Positions 35,558 through 47,483 of a DNA stretch of 64,000 nt are shown in pieces. Location of the stretch: assembly GCA_027625915.1 (NCBI GenBank), contig JANTQA010000032.1, positions 2,542,001-2,606,000 on the forward strand, given 5' to 3'. Numbering within the stretch: the first letter of the stretch is position 1; each line of letters opens with the position of its first letter. The translations under genes were made by a program, and so were the position numbers. The notes under the pieces were generated by a model. It was not told the origin of the DNA and did not search any database. It saw only the letters and a list, made by a program, of their open reading frames with translations. This DNA comes from Anaeramoeba flamelloides (taxonomy: Eukaryota; Metamonada; Anaeramoebidae).

Positions 35558-35680
35558 AAGAGAAAAACAGAAAATGATAGGAAAAGCAAAAAAAAAATTT
35601 TCAAAAATTAAAAAAATACTAATCCAAAAATTTGAAAATAGTTTTTTGAGAAGAATATAGAATAAACCCTCATAAAAATT
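35270..35680 (+). repeat. Repeat PQ, copy 3 (most complete)
   Basis: Left part (AACCTGATATTTTAAAAA) matches 3826-3970; right part (CTCAATTTTCTTAGTG, then TTTTGAGAAGAATATAGAAT) matches 24490-24830. Contains an A-tract of about 40 bp at 35518-35557. The 155-codon minus-strand frame over it is low-complexity. Confidence 0.5.
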
Positions 35681-36176
35681 TCCATTAACATTAAAAATTG
35701 AGTCAAAATTATTGAAATCTAGCTTGTATTTGGAAGAGTAGTTACAGTATAAAAAGAAAAAACAGTCACTTTTTGATATTAGGTTACATAAACATACAAA
35801 TAAGGGGTAGTTTAGAAAAAAAAATGACAAATAATTAACATTTTTTACCTTTATATCGGTACCAGGCTTTAAATAAATTTTCATTTTTATATTATTTTAT
35901 AATTATTTCAAATATATATATATATATATATATTAACCCATGAGAAATGGAAACTAAAGTGTTTCACAATGATAAATTTGAAAAAAAAAAAAAATCAAAA
36001 TAAAAATTAAGTTTTATAAATACTTATTTAAGTATTTAAAAAAACATTTCTATTGAAAAAAAAATAATAAATATATTATTTTTTGTCACAATATATCTTT
36101 AATCATGTTTAGAAATACAAAATTGTTTTTTCCATTAACTTAATTTATCACCATATATGCTCTAATAATTCGTAAA

Positions 36177-36375
36177 TACAGTCAGTTTCACTTTTAAGAC
36201 ACAAACTTTCAACGAAATTTAAGGAACAAAAAAAATCTCAAATTAAGGCACAAAATTCAGATTCAAGTAAAATAAATTGTAAACAAAAAAATTACAAATT
36301 TTGTGCTTAAATTTGAGAATTTTTTGTGCCTTAAATTCCGTTGAAAGTTTGTGCCTTAAAAGTGGAACTGAATGT
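36177..36375. mobile_element. MITE family R, copy 3
   Basis: TACAGTCAGTTTCACTTTTA at the left and AGTGGAACTGAATGTA at the right; 199 bp. Inner arms AAGACACAAACTTTCAACG and inverse. TA at both ends. Confidence 0.8.
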
Positions 36376-36570
36376 ATATATAACATACTTCAAAAACAAA
36401 AAAAAGGGGCGGGAATTTGGAGTATAACAAATCTTGTTTTTCAAAACGATTCTACTTATCTGGATATAGATGAGTTTTTTTTTTAATTTTTTTTGGTTTT
36501 TTTACACATTTTTATCAAGAGTAATTATCTGACTTATTTTTAACTGGGTAACTATTTTATTTTTTTTTAC

Positions 36571-36770
36571 TAACGTCAGTTCCACTTTTAAGGCACAAAC
36601 GTTCAACGAAATTTAAGGCACAATAAAAATCTCAAATTAAGGCACAAAATTCAGATTCTAGTAAAATAAATTGTAAAAAAAAATATTACAAATTTTGTGC
36701 CTTAATTTGAGATTTTTTTGTACCTTAAATTTCGTTGAAAGTTTGTGCCTTAAAAGTGGAACTGACTGTA
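36571..36770. mobile_element. MITE family R, copy 4 (best preserved)
   Basis: Left TAACGTCAGTTCCACTTTTA, right AAAAGTGGAACTGACTGTA; 200 bp. The arms are almost perfect inverses around a centre of about 30 bp (AAATTCAGATTCTAGTAAAA). Only about 195 bp from copy 3. No coding capacity. Confidence 0.8.
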
Positions 36771-38932
36771 TTTAATTTCTCTATATTTTTATTCTTTTTC
36801 ACTTTTCACAAAAATTAGTTTGAAAAATGTTCAAAAATATATTGTAAAATAAATTATTTATATGTGTATTTGAACAGAATAAAAGTACATGAAATATAAA
36901 GATAACATATACTATTTCAAATACAACTATCAACTATATTTCTTTTTAAATTTTTTTTATATAAATTAATTTGGGAAAAGTCAATAAAAATAAGGGTAAT
37001 TTATTCAAAAAATATTTCAAAATATCAACTTTTTTATTAATTTTCCCTATAAGAATTCTTAGTAAAAATCAATTTTGAGACGACAAATAACTATTTACTA
37101 ACACTGGTAAACTAACCATGATCATGAAATTTCATATTATTCTAGTTTTCTCAAAAAACTCAAAACTATAAATTTTCCACGATATTTTTGATGATTTTTC
37201 AGATAAATTTTTTGGAAAAGTGTTTTTTTTTATTTTTTTTTGAAAAAATGCCTAACTGCCGTGAAAAAAAAAATGGTACTTGTTTAGAAAGAGTTTCACG
37301 CGTATTTATAGCAGAAATTAAAAATATAATTGTCAACCTAAGTATAACTGATCAAAAATAACTGAATTTTTTAAGAAGATAATAAGAACCCCAATGGAGT
37401 ATTATAATCTTTTTAGAAGTATAGAACCAACTTGTTTAAATTTTCTTAATTTCAGTTCACATCAGGATCCCCAAAGAAAAATATCAAAAAAAAAAGGAAA
37501 ATTCTTTATTTTTGATTGTAAAAAGTGGTAAAAATAAGAATAAAGTACTTTCTTGTGCTAGCTGTGTTGGTAAATTACGGACTGTAAGAGATAACTCTCA
37601 ATACTTAATCTCTTTATTTTCTGATTCCAAGTGAAAAAAAAAACAGATTTTTATAACGACAAATACAATGACAAAAGGATTTATTTGTGAATTGTTACTT
37701 TTTCATTTTAAATCTTAATAGAAAACTTTCATTTTTAAAAAATAACATTGCATATCAAGACTAAGTATAAAACGCACAAAGTAGTATTAATAAAATTCAA
37801 AGAACTCAAACAAGATTTTATTATTTTTAAAATAACATTTAAAATGACTTGGAGGAATATTAGCAATACATGCAGCTCCATTTTCTATTATAAACTTTTA
37901 CCGAAAAATAATCATACAAAAAAATAACTAATTAAGGTGCATTTTTTGTGAACACAATTTATTTTACTAGAATCTGAATTTTGTTTTTTAATTTGCAATT
38001 TTTTTTAAATGCCTTAATTTTCATTCAAGGATTTTGTCTTAAAAATGAAACTACACGAAATTTTATATTCCCCATCAGAGGCAGTTCTAATATAAAATAT
38101 TTAGTTTTAAAACAATCTTCTTGAAATATTGGGGTTGTAATGGAAATAGCCAAAACCAAAGTTCAAGGATATAATTCAAAAAATTCAGGTAATTTTGATC
38201 AATATGAAAGAATTTTCACATTAATATTTTTTATTTCTACAAAAAATAGTTTTTAAACTTTTTAGATCTTTATTATTTTTTTTGTAACAGTTTCTTCAGT
38301 TTTCGAAAATAGGGTTGAATAAATTAGATTTTTAGCCTTGAGATAAACAAGCTTTACAATAATTCGAATATTTTTTTTTGGAAAAAGCCAAAAACTGTTT
38401 TTCAAATATTTTAGATTTCCGAAAAAATTCATGTGTAATTCAGAGAACAAAAATGGTAACAAAACAAGGAACCTTTTTTTTACTAATGATTTATCATCAG
38501 GCTTATCTTGATCAAATATTTTCTTTTTCATTTATGATTTTTTACATGCATAACAAACATAAACCATTTTGGTCTTTATAAATCTATAACGTTTTATGAA
38601 TAAAAAATTATTTATTTCTTTTCGGTTTTGTTTAGCTGTACAAATCTGTGGAAAATTGAAAAATATTTTTTTTCTTTTTTCAACACAACCCGAAATGAAA
38701 TGTTACATACAGTTATATTTACATCGATTGGAATCTTTATGACAAATTTTTAATTTAATTTGTAAACTAGTCACGAATTAAAATGGCAAAAAATGTTTTA
38801 ACTGTTCGTTATTTTTATTGTTACCTATTTAATCATCAATTAGACAACCTATCCCATGAGAAAACTCCCAATTTAATTGATCTTTGATTGATTAAAATGG
38901 GATTTTTAAAAAATTATATAATCATTGTGAAA
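36771..38932. other. AT-rich stretch with an R fragment
   Basis: A worn R copy (copy 5) lies at about 37930-38055, recognisable by TTTTACTAGAATCTGAATTT and GCCTTAATTTTCATTCAAGG. No gene supported elsewhere; frames near 38262-38581 are unrecognised and compete on both strands. Confidence 0.4.
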
Positions 38933-40223
38933 AAAATTTGGGCCATTAAAAAAAATTGGTTCACTGTTGTGGAAAAAAAGTGAAACTGGAAAAAAAGTGA
39001 AACACGGTTTTTAATTGGGAACATTACTGAAAATGAAAAGTAAAATCAATAAAAAGAAGAAACCAATTAACTTCAAATAATAATCCAGTATATAATTTTC
39101 AATCAACCCAACAAATACTATTTAAATCTACTGATTTATCGAAATTGTGTGTGTGGTTTTTGAGATCTCAAAAATAGTCAATTTTTTTGAACAAATTTTT
39201 AATAATTGATCAATCAAAGAAAAACCCATACCTAATAATAGTATTAAAAAAAACTGTTATTGTGGCGAATACTTCATTTTGTCTTTATTTATTTATTTAT
39301 TCTTTTTTTCATTGATCTTACTTTGAATTTTCAGTAATGTTCCCAATTAAAAACCGTGTTTCACTTTTTTTCCAGTTTCACTTTTTTTCCACAACTGTCA
39401 GTCAAAAATTTGTTTTCATTTTTTAAATAGTAAATATTAGCAAAATGGTTTTTGATCAAAGTAAAATTTTAAGAACAAATCTTACATTTAATAAAAACCA
39501 AAGTCATTATCAATAATAATTTTCAAATGCAATATTAAATTGTTGCATTTTAACGTTTTAGAATTACTATGGAACTCTAAAAAATACAAAAATTTATTTT
39601 TAATTGTCAACTTTACTAAAAATAAGAGAACTATTTAATAGGAAATATTAAAATCTATTAATTCAATAAGATATTTTATCATTGTTAATAAACGCAAATT
39701 TATCATGGTTAATCTTAAATATCCTTTTAAACCAAATTGAATCATAAATTCTTCCAAAAAAATAATTTTTCGAAAGAGGTTGTTTTCCACTAATGTTTAC
39801 AATCAAAACTTCAAAATACCGAAATATCAAGATTTCAGAAACCATTTAAATTCTAAAAATCCTCATAGACAAACATTAATTTAAAACAGTTAGTAATTTT
39901 TGGTCTTCCCAAACAATAATTAACTTGATCTTGTAATGTTTTCTAATAAAAAAAAATTAACATTTTTTGTAAAGTTTACAATTAAAAATAAATTTTTGTT
40001 TTTTAGAGTTTCACAGTAATTCCAAAAGGTTAAAATGCAACAATTTAATATTGCATTTGAAAATTATTATTGATATTGACTTTGGTTTTTATTAAATGTA
40101 AGATTTGTTCTTAAAATTTTACTTTGATCAAAAACCATTTTGCTAATATTTACTATTTAAAAAATGAAAACAAATTTTTGACTGAACCAATTTTTTTTAA
40201 TGAACCAAATTTTTTTCACAATG
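38933..40223. mobile_element. Fold-back element B, interrupted by A
   Basis: Left end CATTGTGAAAAAAATTTGGG, right end inverse AAATTTTTTTCACAATG. The arms extend for about 250 bp each (for example TGTTTTCATTTTTTAAATAG and its inverse; AAATGCAATATTAAATTGTT and its inverse). The left arm is split by A. Without A it is about 855 bp. No coding capacity. Confidence 0.75.
38964..39397. mobile_element. Fold-back element A, inserted in the left arm of B
   Basis: 434 bp. Arms of about 75 bp: CTGTTGTGGAAAAAAAGTGA at the left and TCACTTTTTTTCCACAACTG at the right, continuing through AAACACGGTTTTTAATTGGG. TCA flanks both sides (38961-38963 and 39398-39400), and the uninterrupted right arm of B has a single TCA there, giving a 3-bp (or 2-bp) target duplication. 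Confidence 0.8.
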
Positions 40224-40387
40224 GTAATTAGGAAATTACAATTGACATTTTCCGCAATTAAATATTCTACCTGAAACTGAAAAGAATTATTTGGGATGAG
40301 TCTGATTGTAAAGTGTTCAAATAATCGAGATGGCAAAAAGAAAAACAGTTCAACAGTGTTTTAGAATTAGTGTGAAATGATTTTTGT

Positions 40388-41712
40388 GATATGTTTAATA
40401 CCCCCTGTTTTCTGATTTATGTAATTTTAATGATGCCGAAATCAATAATTGTTTTTTTTTTTTGGTAATTCAAGTTTTTAATTTTTTTTAAAAAATTTGT
40501 AATAATATATCATGTCTAACGTTACAACGTCAGTACTATTTTATTTTTTTTTTCTTTTGGGTATTTTGTTCAATAAAGCATTCCTTCAATTTTTAAATCA
40601 AGTGCTTTACGTTTTTCAAATATATTTTTTTCAAAAATACCAACTTTGCAGTATGTAATTTTTTTTCTCGAGTAAAAAAAATTTCAAGCTGATCAGTTTC
40701 AAAACAAAAGTTTTATAATTTGATGAGAAATGAATGGAATGGGACTTGTATTTGAAAATTTTAGAAATAAATTTCAAAAAAATTTTTAAAATGTGATTTG
40801 AGTCCGGTGATAATGTACTAAAATTAGCTATTGTTTTAGCAATAAATAAAACAATTCAAGAAGTAAAAGGTATCTATTGGTTCTTTTTAAATGACAATGA
40901 AGAAATAATGAGTCTTGAAGTTGGAATACTTTATGTATTTCGGGTTGATTAGAGGACTTTTCTTTTTCTAAAAATGGATTATGAAATTTTAGGTTACATT
41001 TACAGTTCTTGAAAGATGAGAACACCCACGTTTTTGTTTAGCATTGGGTGTGTGCAACCAACTCTGTACTAAAGCGAAATAAGAGTCTAAAAAAAAATAA
41101 AATGAGAAATGGTGAATAAAATTTATTTTTGTAGTGGGTGGTAAACTTGATAATGAAAACATTTTTTATCTTTACCTTCTTTCTAGGTTCTATGAACTTG
41201 ATCTTCCCAATCATTTAAACAAACAACTTAGATCTACTAAATATTGCTATTTTTTGATTATGAATCATTTTTAAGATTTGGGCAAAGAGTACATTATCCC
41301 CGGATTCTAAGTCATATATTGTGTTTTATCAAAAAATTGAATTTTAAATTAAAAATACTTGATTGGTGGCCCTTTTTTTGAAGAATAGAACTTTTCGAAA
41401 AAATTTGAAAAAAGTTCAAAAAAATATTAAATTTTTTGGTAAAATTTCTAATTTTAACCTTTTCAAGTATTCTTTTTTTGACAAAAAATTTGATTTAACC
41501 AAGATAGGAAAACCCAAGATAACAAAAATGCCAACCCTTTCACTCCAAGAACAGAAGATTTACAAAATCTAAAAAACAAAAAAACCACAATTAATTCAAA
41601 TAGCCATATAATTACATCTGAAAAAGAGCTGTTATTGTCTCGACATTTTCAAAAAACATTCTAATCATTTTAAAACTGATAAAATCCAAAAATACAGGTT
41701 ATTGAACATATC
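40388..41712 (+). mobile_element. Element N, copy 2 (long form)
   Basis: Ends GATATGTTTAATACCCCCTG and CAGGTTATTGAACATATC, inverted. Outer parts match the copy at 18068-18590; the middle (about 40500-41320) is extra. It is either the source of the short form or carries a further insertion. The minus-strand frame at 40828-41025 (start GTG) has complex composition but is not recognised. Confidence 0.6.
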
Positions 41713-41775
41713 GTTCTTGAAAAACTTGGTTCTTTTTATCAAATGTATAACCAGAATTGTTATTAATAGTTGTAT

Positions 41776-41835
41776 TTGAATTCGAAATGTGACAAAATTT
41801 TCACTTCTTTTTCCAGATTGTTCTTTTACAAAAAT
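41776..41835 (+). repeat. Fragment of hairpin K (copy 5)
   Basis: GTATTTGAATTCGAAATGTG followed by AAAATTTTCACTTC matches one K arm. The other arm is not present or too diverged to see. Confidence 0.4.
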
Positions 41836-41886
41836 ACAGTTTTCATTGAAGTGGATAGGTTATAACCTAGTGATCACAATATAATA

Positions 41887-42156
41887 ATGAAAAAGGAAAA
41901 TGAAAATGAAGTTAAAAAATTCCTATTTAAAATTCAAAGAAAAGTCTACAAAAAATTCAAAAAGCAATCAAATATTCTTGTTAAAGAGAACAATACTATA
42001 TTAAAATATTTCTTAAAGAGATCAAGAACAAAAAATAACACGAATTTGAATTCGATCCAAAGATTGCAAAAAAGAATTTACCAAATAAGGAATTTATCAT
42101 TTTCGAAATTTTTTTTTTCATTCATACAAATTTTTAGCCATTCAAAATTATTCTAG
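41887..42156 (+). CDS. Hypothetical lysine-rich small frame
   Basis: An ATG-led frame of 89 residues beginning MKKENENEVKKFLFKIQRKV. Composition is lysine/asparagine/phenylalanine-rich, as chance frames in A-rich DNA are. No homologue in the window and no domain recognised. Listed because it has an ATG and moderate length; it may well not be a gene. Confidence 0.18.
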   Translation: MKKENENEVKKFLFKIQRKVYKKFKKQSNILVKENNTILKYFLKRSRTKNNTNLNSIQRLQKRIYQIRNLSFSKFFFSFIQIFSHSKLF

Positions 42157-42984
42157 ATTCCCATAAAGTAATTAATAAATTAATAACAAGGTTCCTCAAT
42201 TCCTGTACATTGTGGAATATCCCCACAGATTTTCAAATTTCATTTATACTGTTTGATCTCAACTGTTAAATTCTGAAAATTGCTAAACAATTTTGTTGTG
42301 AGAATCCAAAAAATAACCAATCCAAACAATCGTCTCAAATAAATCTCAAAAGTCTACTCATTTCTAGAGTTTCTGAAAATTACAAAATAAATTCTCATAT
42401 TCTCAACTAATAAAAAAGTTTAAAAAGAAAATAGGACTGGAAAATTTTCAACCTTATTTAGGATTTACCAATTAATACAGTTGGTTAAAATTCTTTGAAA
42501 TTACCCAATTTGTTGTTTCTTCCAAGATTTCTGATTACAAACAAACTTGAAATATTTTCGGAAATATCAACTTCTCATTGTTGGTTTGAAAATAAATAGA
42601 CAAAAAAATATTTCACTAAAAGAGAGGCAAAAAGGAGTAGTGAATGTTTTACATACCTAAAACCATCAAACTAAATATGTTTTTCGAAAAAAGAGACAAA
42701 ATTAATGATCCAATTACTCTTTTGCAAAGAATTACTAACAACCGAAACTTTCCAAAAGAACACCCAACATGGCTTGTTTCAAACCTGCGGAGTTAACTCT
42801 TTTGAAATACTCTAACCTTTGGAAATCACACAAGTAAACAAACAAAAAAAAAAAAATTTAGGCTGGAAAAATCAAAAATACAGGTTTATTGTTTAAAAAA
42901 ATCGTTTATTCGAGACTAAAAACAAGTCTATTATTCACAAATGTCTTAATTAAATGATGGTAGTCTCAAATAAGGGTATCAAAA

Positions 42985-43653
42985 TTACAATTTTACTTTT
43001 GTATTAATGAAGGACATGGCATCCCTAGAGTATTTGTCAATACGTTTGTATCCGTATTTTGCGAGATGCACTTCGACACCTCTTTGTGAGGAATTGTAAA
43101 ATTTGGTTTGAGACTTTGGAATGTTTTTGTTTGCCAGCAATTCGCTGTAAATTTTGAAAAGCTCCTTCTTGATGATGATTTTGTGAGGTAACTTTTTGTG
43201 GTTATTAATGTTTATGAAAACCTCAGGTGTCCAGTAATTGAGAAGGGTTTTGTCGTACTCATAAAATTTCTCCAGGCGTTTGCTCCAGTTAGGCTTTGGC
43301 GATTGGCTCAGGAACTCTTTCAATTCTTCTTTGGTTGTTTTCTTGCTTGGGTGTGTAGCTTTCATGTTTTGGATCTTCGGTATGACAAAGGATTGCTTTT
43401 TCAACGATCCGTAAACCGTCTCACCACCACCACTTGTGTTCCTTGGAATAAGGATTTTCTCTTCGCTAGGCTCTGTATTGAAATTTTGATCATTGCTCAC
43501 AACAGTCAAGAGTGTCTGGATAGCCTTGCGTTTTTTTTTAGCTCGTTGCATTTCATCGCGTGATCCCTTTTGGTTTACTTTGGAATATTGTAAAGTGATG
43601 AGCGCTTCACATATGTTCATTAATTTGTTTGATTGGAGTCTTAATTGGTACAT
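42985..43653 (-). CDS. Lysine-rich protein of unknown function, paralogue of the 26-kb protein
   Basis: A complete ATG-to-TAA frame of 222 residues with no intron, less AT-rich than its surroundings, which supports real coding. Residues 36-47 are basic (MQRAKKKRKAIQ), 74-77 are SGGG, and the C-terminal domain (about 111-205) reads EFLSQSPKPNWSKRLEKF, DKTLLNYWTPEVF, IIIKKELFKIYSEL and SQRGVEVHLAKYGY. The same order of motifs (KAI, SGGG, SFVI, C-terminal domain) occurs in the protein at 26121-26930, so the two are homologous; this one lacks the glutamine-rich coiled coil. No known family recognised, no signal peptide and no membrane span. Likely a lineage-specific family. Function unknown. Confidence 0.7.
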   Translation of the reverse strand: MYQLRLQSNKLMNICEALITLQYSKVNQKGSRDEMQRAKKKRKAIQTLLTVVSNDQNFNTEPSEEKILIPRNTSGGGETVYGSLKKQSFVIPKIQNMKATHPSKKTTKEELKEFLSQSPKPNWSKRLEKFYEYDKTLLNYWTPEVFININNHKKLPHKIIIKKELFKIYSELLANKNIPKSQTKFYNSSQRGVEVHLAKYGYKRIDKYSRDAMSFINTKVKL

Positions 43654-45276
43654 CGTAAGATTAAAAAATTTGAATATATTTTAAAAAAAAAAATTTCAGA
43701 ATAAAAATAGAAGAATTATGGAAAATTAACTTTTTAAAAAAAAATAATTAATGAAATTATATTTTTACTTTTTAAGATATAATTTTTTATAACAATGAAG
43801 TTATTCTAATCAATCCAATTATGGGAAACTGGAGTAAATTGTTTATACTATACAACTTTTCATCAATTAAATCAAAATTGAAGATTGTTTAAAAATGTTT
43901 TTCAAAAAATAGATTTATTTTTTTTTATTTAAACATGATTTTTTTAGTCAAATTTAATCTATCGACCGAACAGGTAGTTGGTTTGTGACAAGTTCTTTTT
44001 AATCTTATTGTTTTCTTTCTTCCTTTTCCAAAAAATTTTTAATTGTGTCAAATATTTGGAAAATGAAAAAAAAAAAAACACACTTTTTCTTTGATTGGTC
44101 TAGATTAACACACAAAGAATGATTTTTTCGAAAATTTAATTAATTTTTTTTTTGGAAAAAGGTAAAAGTTGATAATTTATGATCAAACATTTTCTGTAGA
44201 CACCATTGCATTAGAATTGTTGAAATGTAAAAATTTTGTTGCAATTTTTTAACAAAATTTTTGCTAAAAATAATTAAATTGACTAATTAAATCATATAAA
44301 GAGAATCGAAAACTTTGATGACAAAACACACTCAAAGACAGTTATCTTTTTAGATCAACAGTTCCTCCAAATTATAAAGAAAATTTTTTTCAATTTGCCA
44401 CCAAGTACAGAAATGAAATGAAATGCAATAATATTGTTTCAATTTCTAATTGATGTCAGTTCGAAATGCTGAATAATTTACATAATTTTCATATTTTTGA
44501 ACAATTTTAATATGGAGAAAATCCAATAACATCAACTGTTTTCGATTATTCTTTGATTTTAACAAACCATTGCAATTACAACCAAATGACAAAAAAATTC
44601 AATTTACATGCAAATTTGAATAAAAATTCTCATGTTATTTACAAAAAAAAAATTCCTCATTAGAGAAAATATTAGTGACTTGAATTAAGTGTATGGATCT
44701 AAACTCAACTTCCATGATGAAAAAATTAGTATTCTAACAAAGGGTTCATACGAATGAATGAATTTTCAATTGGAACGAAAATGCATGAATTGCCAATAGA
44801 GCCTTTTTGCAAAAAGTGATTACTTTTTTTTTATAATTTTATAAAAATTAAAAACTTTTTTTAAAGTTTTGTCTTTTAGTAAAGTGGCTACTTTTATTTA
44901 AAAAAAAGATCAACTTCAAACTCTATCCTCTTTACCACATTATAAGGTTGATTCTTGTCTTTAATAAAAAAAGAAAACATGCAAAAAGTTTGAATTTGGA
45001 AAAAGTTTTTAACTTTTTTTTTTAAATTTGCAAATTTCAAAAAAGATTTAAAAAGTCCTCTTATGATGAAAAGAATCTAATTATTTTGATCCGATTATAG
45101 AACACTTTCTGGAGAGTAATGTTCTGTCTGTAATTTTTAAAATAATTTTCTCTACACTATAATCGTTAGAAAGTTACTAAATAATGTAAAAATTTGATAA
45201 GAATCAAATTTAAATTCTCTACCGAACTCACAAATTATATCCAATTGACATGTGACAAGTAAACTTCTTACTATAC
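43654..45276. other. 5' flank of the 43-kb gene, AT-rich
   Basis: No further gene supported. Several short runs are somewhat less AT-rich (43960-43995, 44735-44810) but give no recognisable frame. Confidence 0.4.
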
Positions 45277-47483
45277 AGTTTGTTCAATAACCCGTGTCAA
45301 GTTCAATAAATATTTTTTTTTCGACCTTTATTGTGGTTTTTTTAAAAAAGTGTTTTTAAGAACGACGTGTCGGATTCAACAATTTTTCTCTAAAGCTTTT
45401 GGTTCAATTCCATTTGAAAAGTAAAGTTAAGATCTTCAAAATATTCTCCAATTTGGATCGAAAAATCATTTTTTGTCATTTTTTTGATGAAAAATGAAAA
45501 AGAAAAATTGAGATACTTAGCTTCGAACACCTTTTTAAGGAACGTAAAAATGAAAAAGAAAAATCACAACGAGTTTCTTGAAGATAAAAATTGAAGATCT
45601 TGTTGATAATTTCAAATACTCTCTCTAATAACCAACTCTAACTTTCAAAGATTACATTGTTAGGATTTATTAATCTTTGGGTTTCCAAAATTGTTCCACT
45701 TGTTCCATAAATTATAGCAATTCTTACAAAAGTATTGCAATTTTCCTTGTGATTTTGAATTTTTTCTCTTCTTTTCTTTTCTTTTTGGGAAAAACTGAAT
45801 TTCCCCGCCATGCTTCTGAGGATAATATTTCCTCGAATTGTTTTTTGATCAAAATGATCCATGCCAAACACACTTCACGTTATTTTGGTGTTTTCTAGTT
45901 AGGTTTTTTTTTGTTTGGATCGTGTCTTTCAAAACCCAATTTGCTGTGTCATGTAAATTGGGATGAGGCTTTGTGGGAAAGGTTTTGAAGTTTTTTTCAT
46001 GAAAGGATCTTTTCGAAATTAAATTTGCAAAACGAGTCAAGTCTTTTTTTATTTAAAAAAAAATTATTATTTCAGTTGGAAAAAATGATCATTTTTTTTT
46101 GGAAAAGTGAATTTTAGAGGATTTATTCAAACACCAAACACATTATCGTAGTCATTATTCAAAATTTTGTTTGTTTTCAAATGAACAAACTTTTTCATCA
46201 AAAATTTTTCACTTTCCTAATTTTTGATCTCTTAGAACAATTTTTAAAACCTTCTCATCTTAACCCCACAACCAAAAAAAAATCACTTAGACGTACCGTC
46301 AATGTATAAAGGTTTTAAAAATTGTTCTAAAAAGTTATTTTCTCAAAAAGTCAATTTTTGCCAACGTTCTTTGTCATTTCGAGATACGAGGAGAACAAAA
46401 TTTATGCAAAAAATGACATTTTTTGGTTCTTAGATCTCACCGAAGAAAATTTTGTGAGAATTACAAACCTACAGAACACGATTGGAACACACTTGACCTT
46501 GAATTTCAATATGGAAACGTAGTTCTTAAGTGTTGTTTTCCGACTTTTTTATTATTGTTTACTTGTTTTTAATTGTTGTTGAAATGAAAAGTTAACAAGA
46601 GTGTCTTTGTTTTTAGTAGAAAAGTTTGTCTTGTTAATAATATTGTCCTTCTCAAAGTCATAAAAGAAATTTTTTTTCAAAGTATTAAAGAAATATTTTA
46701 TCTTCTAATTGAATGAAAAATTGAAAGATCTTGTCATAGGCAATGAAAATTGAGATTTTTAGTGGCTTAATTTCCTCTCATTAAGAAAATTGTTGTTATG
46801 AATTGGTTTATAAATAATTTGGTCATTGGTAATGTTCTTGAAGATTTTTAATGAGAATAAAATATTTGCTAATTAAATTTTTGATTCAATATGAAATATT
46901 CTTTATTGAGGATTCATATCTCATCCAATAAATGAAAAAAAAGAATGTAAACAAATAAATAAAGTCAAACAATTACAAGATATGATTTGAAGACGATTGA
47001 CTTGAGGAAAAAAGTAAATTGAAATGAATTTTTTTTCTTTTCTTGATCAAAAAACTTTGAAAAATTTATATCTTATTTTTTTGATAGTGTCGAGTTATCA
47101 GTCTTAAAGTTTTTAAGAAACTGGTTTTATCCTTTTTAATGTTTATTTTTGTTATTAATCAAATTGAAAGATATGGTTATTGTGGATTTTGTATTGGTTT
47201 GTTCAAATTTTGTTGAATAAGATCTCTTTTATGAGGAGACTGGAATTGAAGGTTGTAGAAAAACATTTCGATAAAATGAAATATTGTACATATTTTTTGA
47301 TATGAAAGCAAGGTTAAACGGAACTTTATTTTTTCTAAAACACAAAATAAAAACATAAAACCACAGTTAAAAAAAAAAAAAAACATTTAAAAAAAAAAAA
47401 ACAACAGTTATTTCAAAAAAAAACACTAATAATTTTTAAAAACACAAAAAGGGACGACGACACGGGTTATTGAACAAACAATA
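45277..47483 (-). mobile_element. DNA transposon M, about 2.2 kb, with possible remnant coding
   Basis: Terminal inverted repeats GTTTGTTCAATAACCCGTGT (left) and ACACGGGTTATTGAACAAAC (right) are identical over about 21 bp. Target duplication not clear. The most complex frames are on the minus strand at 45638-46040. One of them, with an interruption, reads KCVWHG and later KLQYFCKNCYNLW, a spacing reminiscent of a small zinc-binding domain in transposases; this is a weak reading. The interior from 46045 to 47400 is AT-rich with no frame. Ends resemble those of N (TTCAATAACCC). Superfamily not assigned. Confidence 0.6.

Noticed and set aside
35417-35884. 155-codon minus-strand frame, the longest of its neighbourhood
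   Set aside because: Dominated by a poly-Phe run from a 40-bp A tract and shared with repeat PQ; not a gene.
43198-43563. 121-codon plus-strand frame with complex composition
   Set aside because: It is the antisense shadow of the ATG-led minus-strand gene at 42985-43653, which has a homologue in the window.
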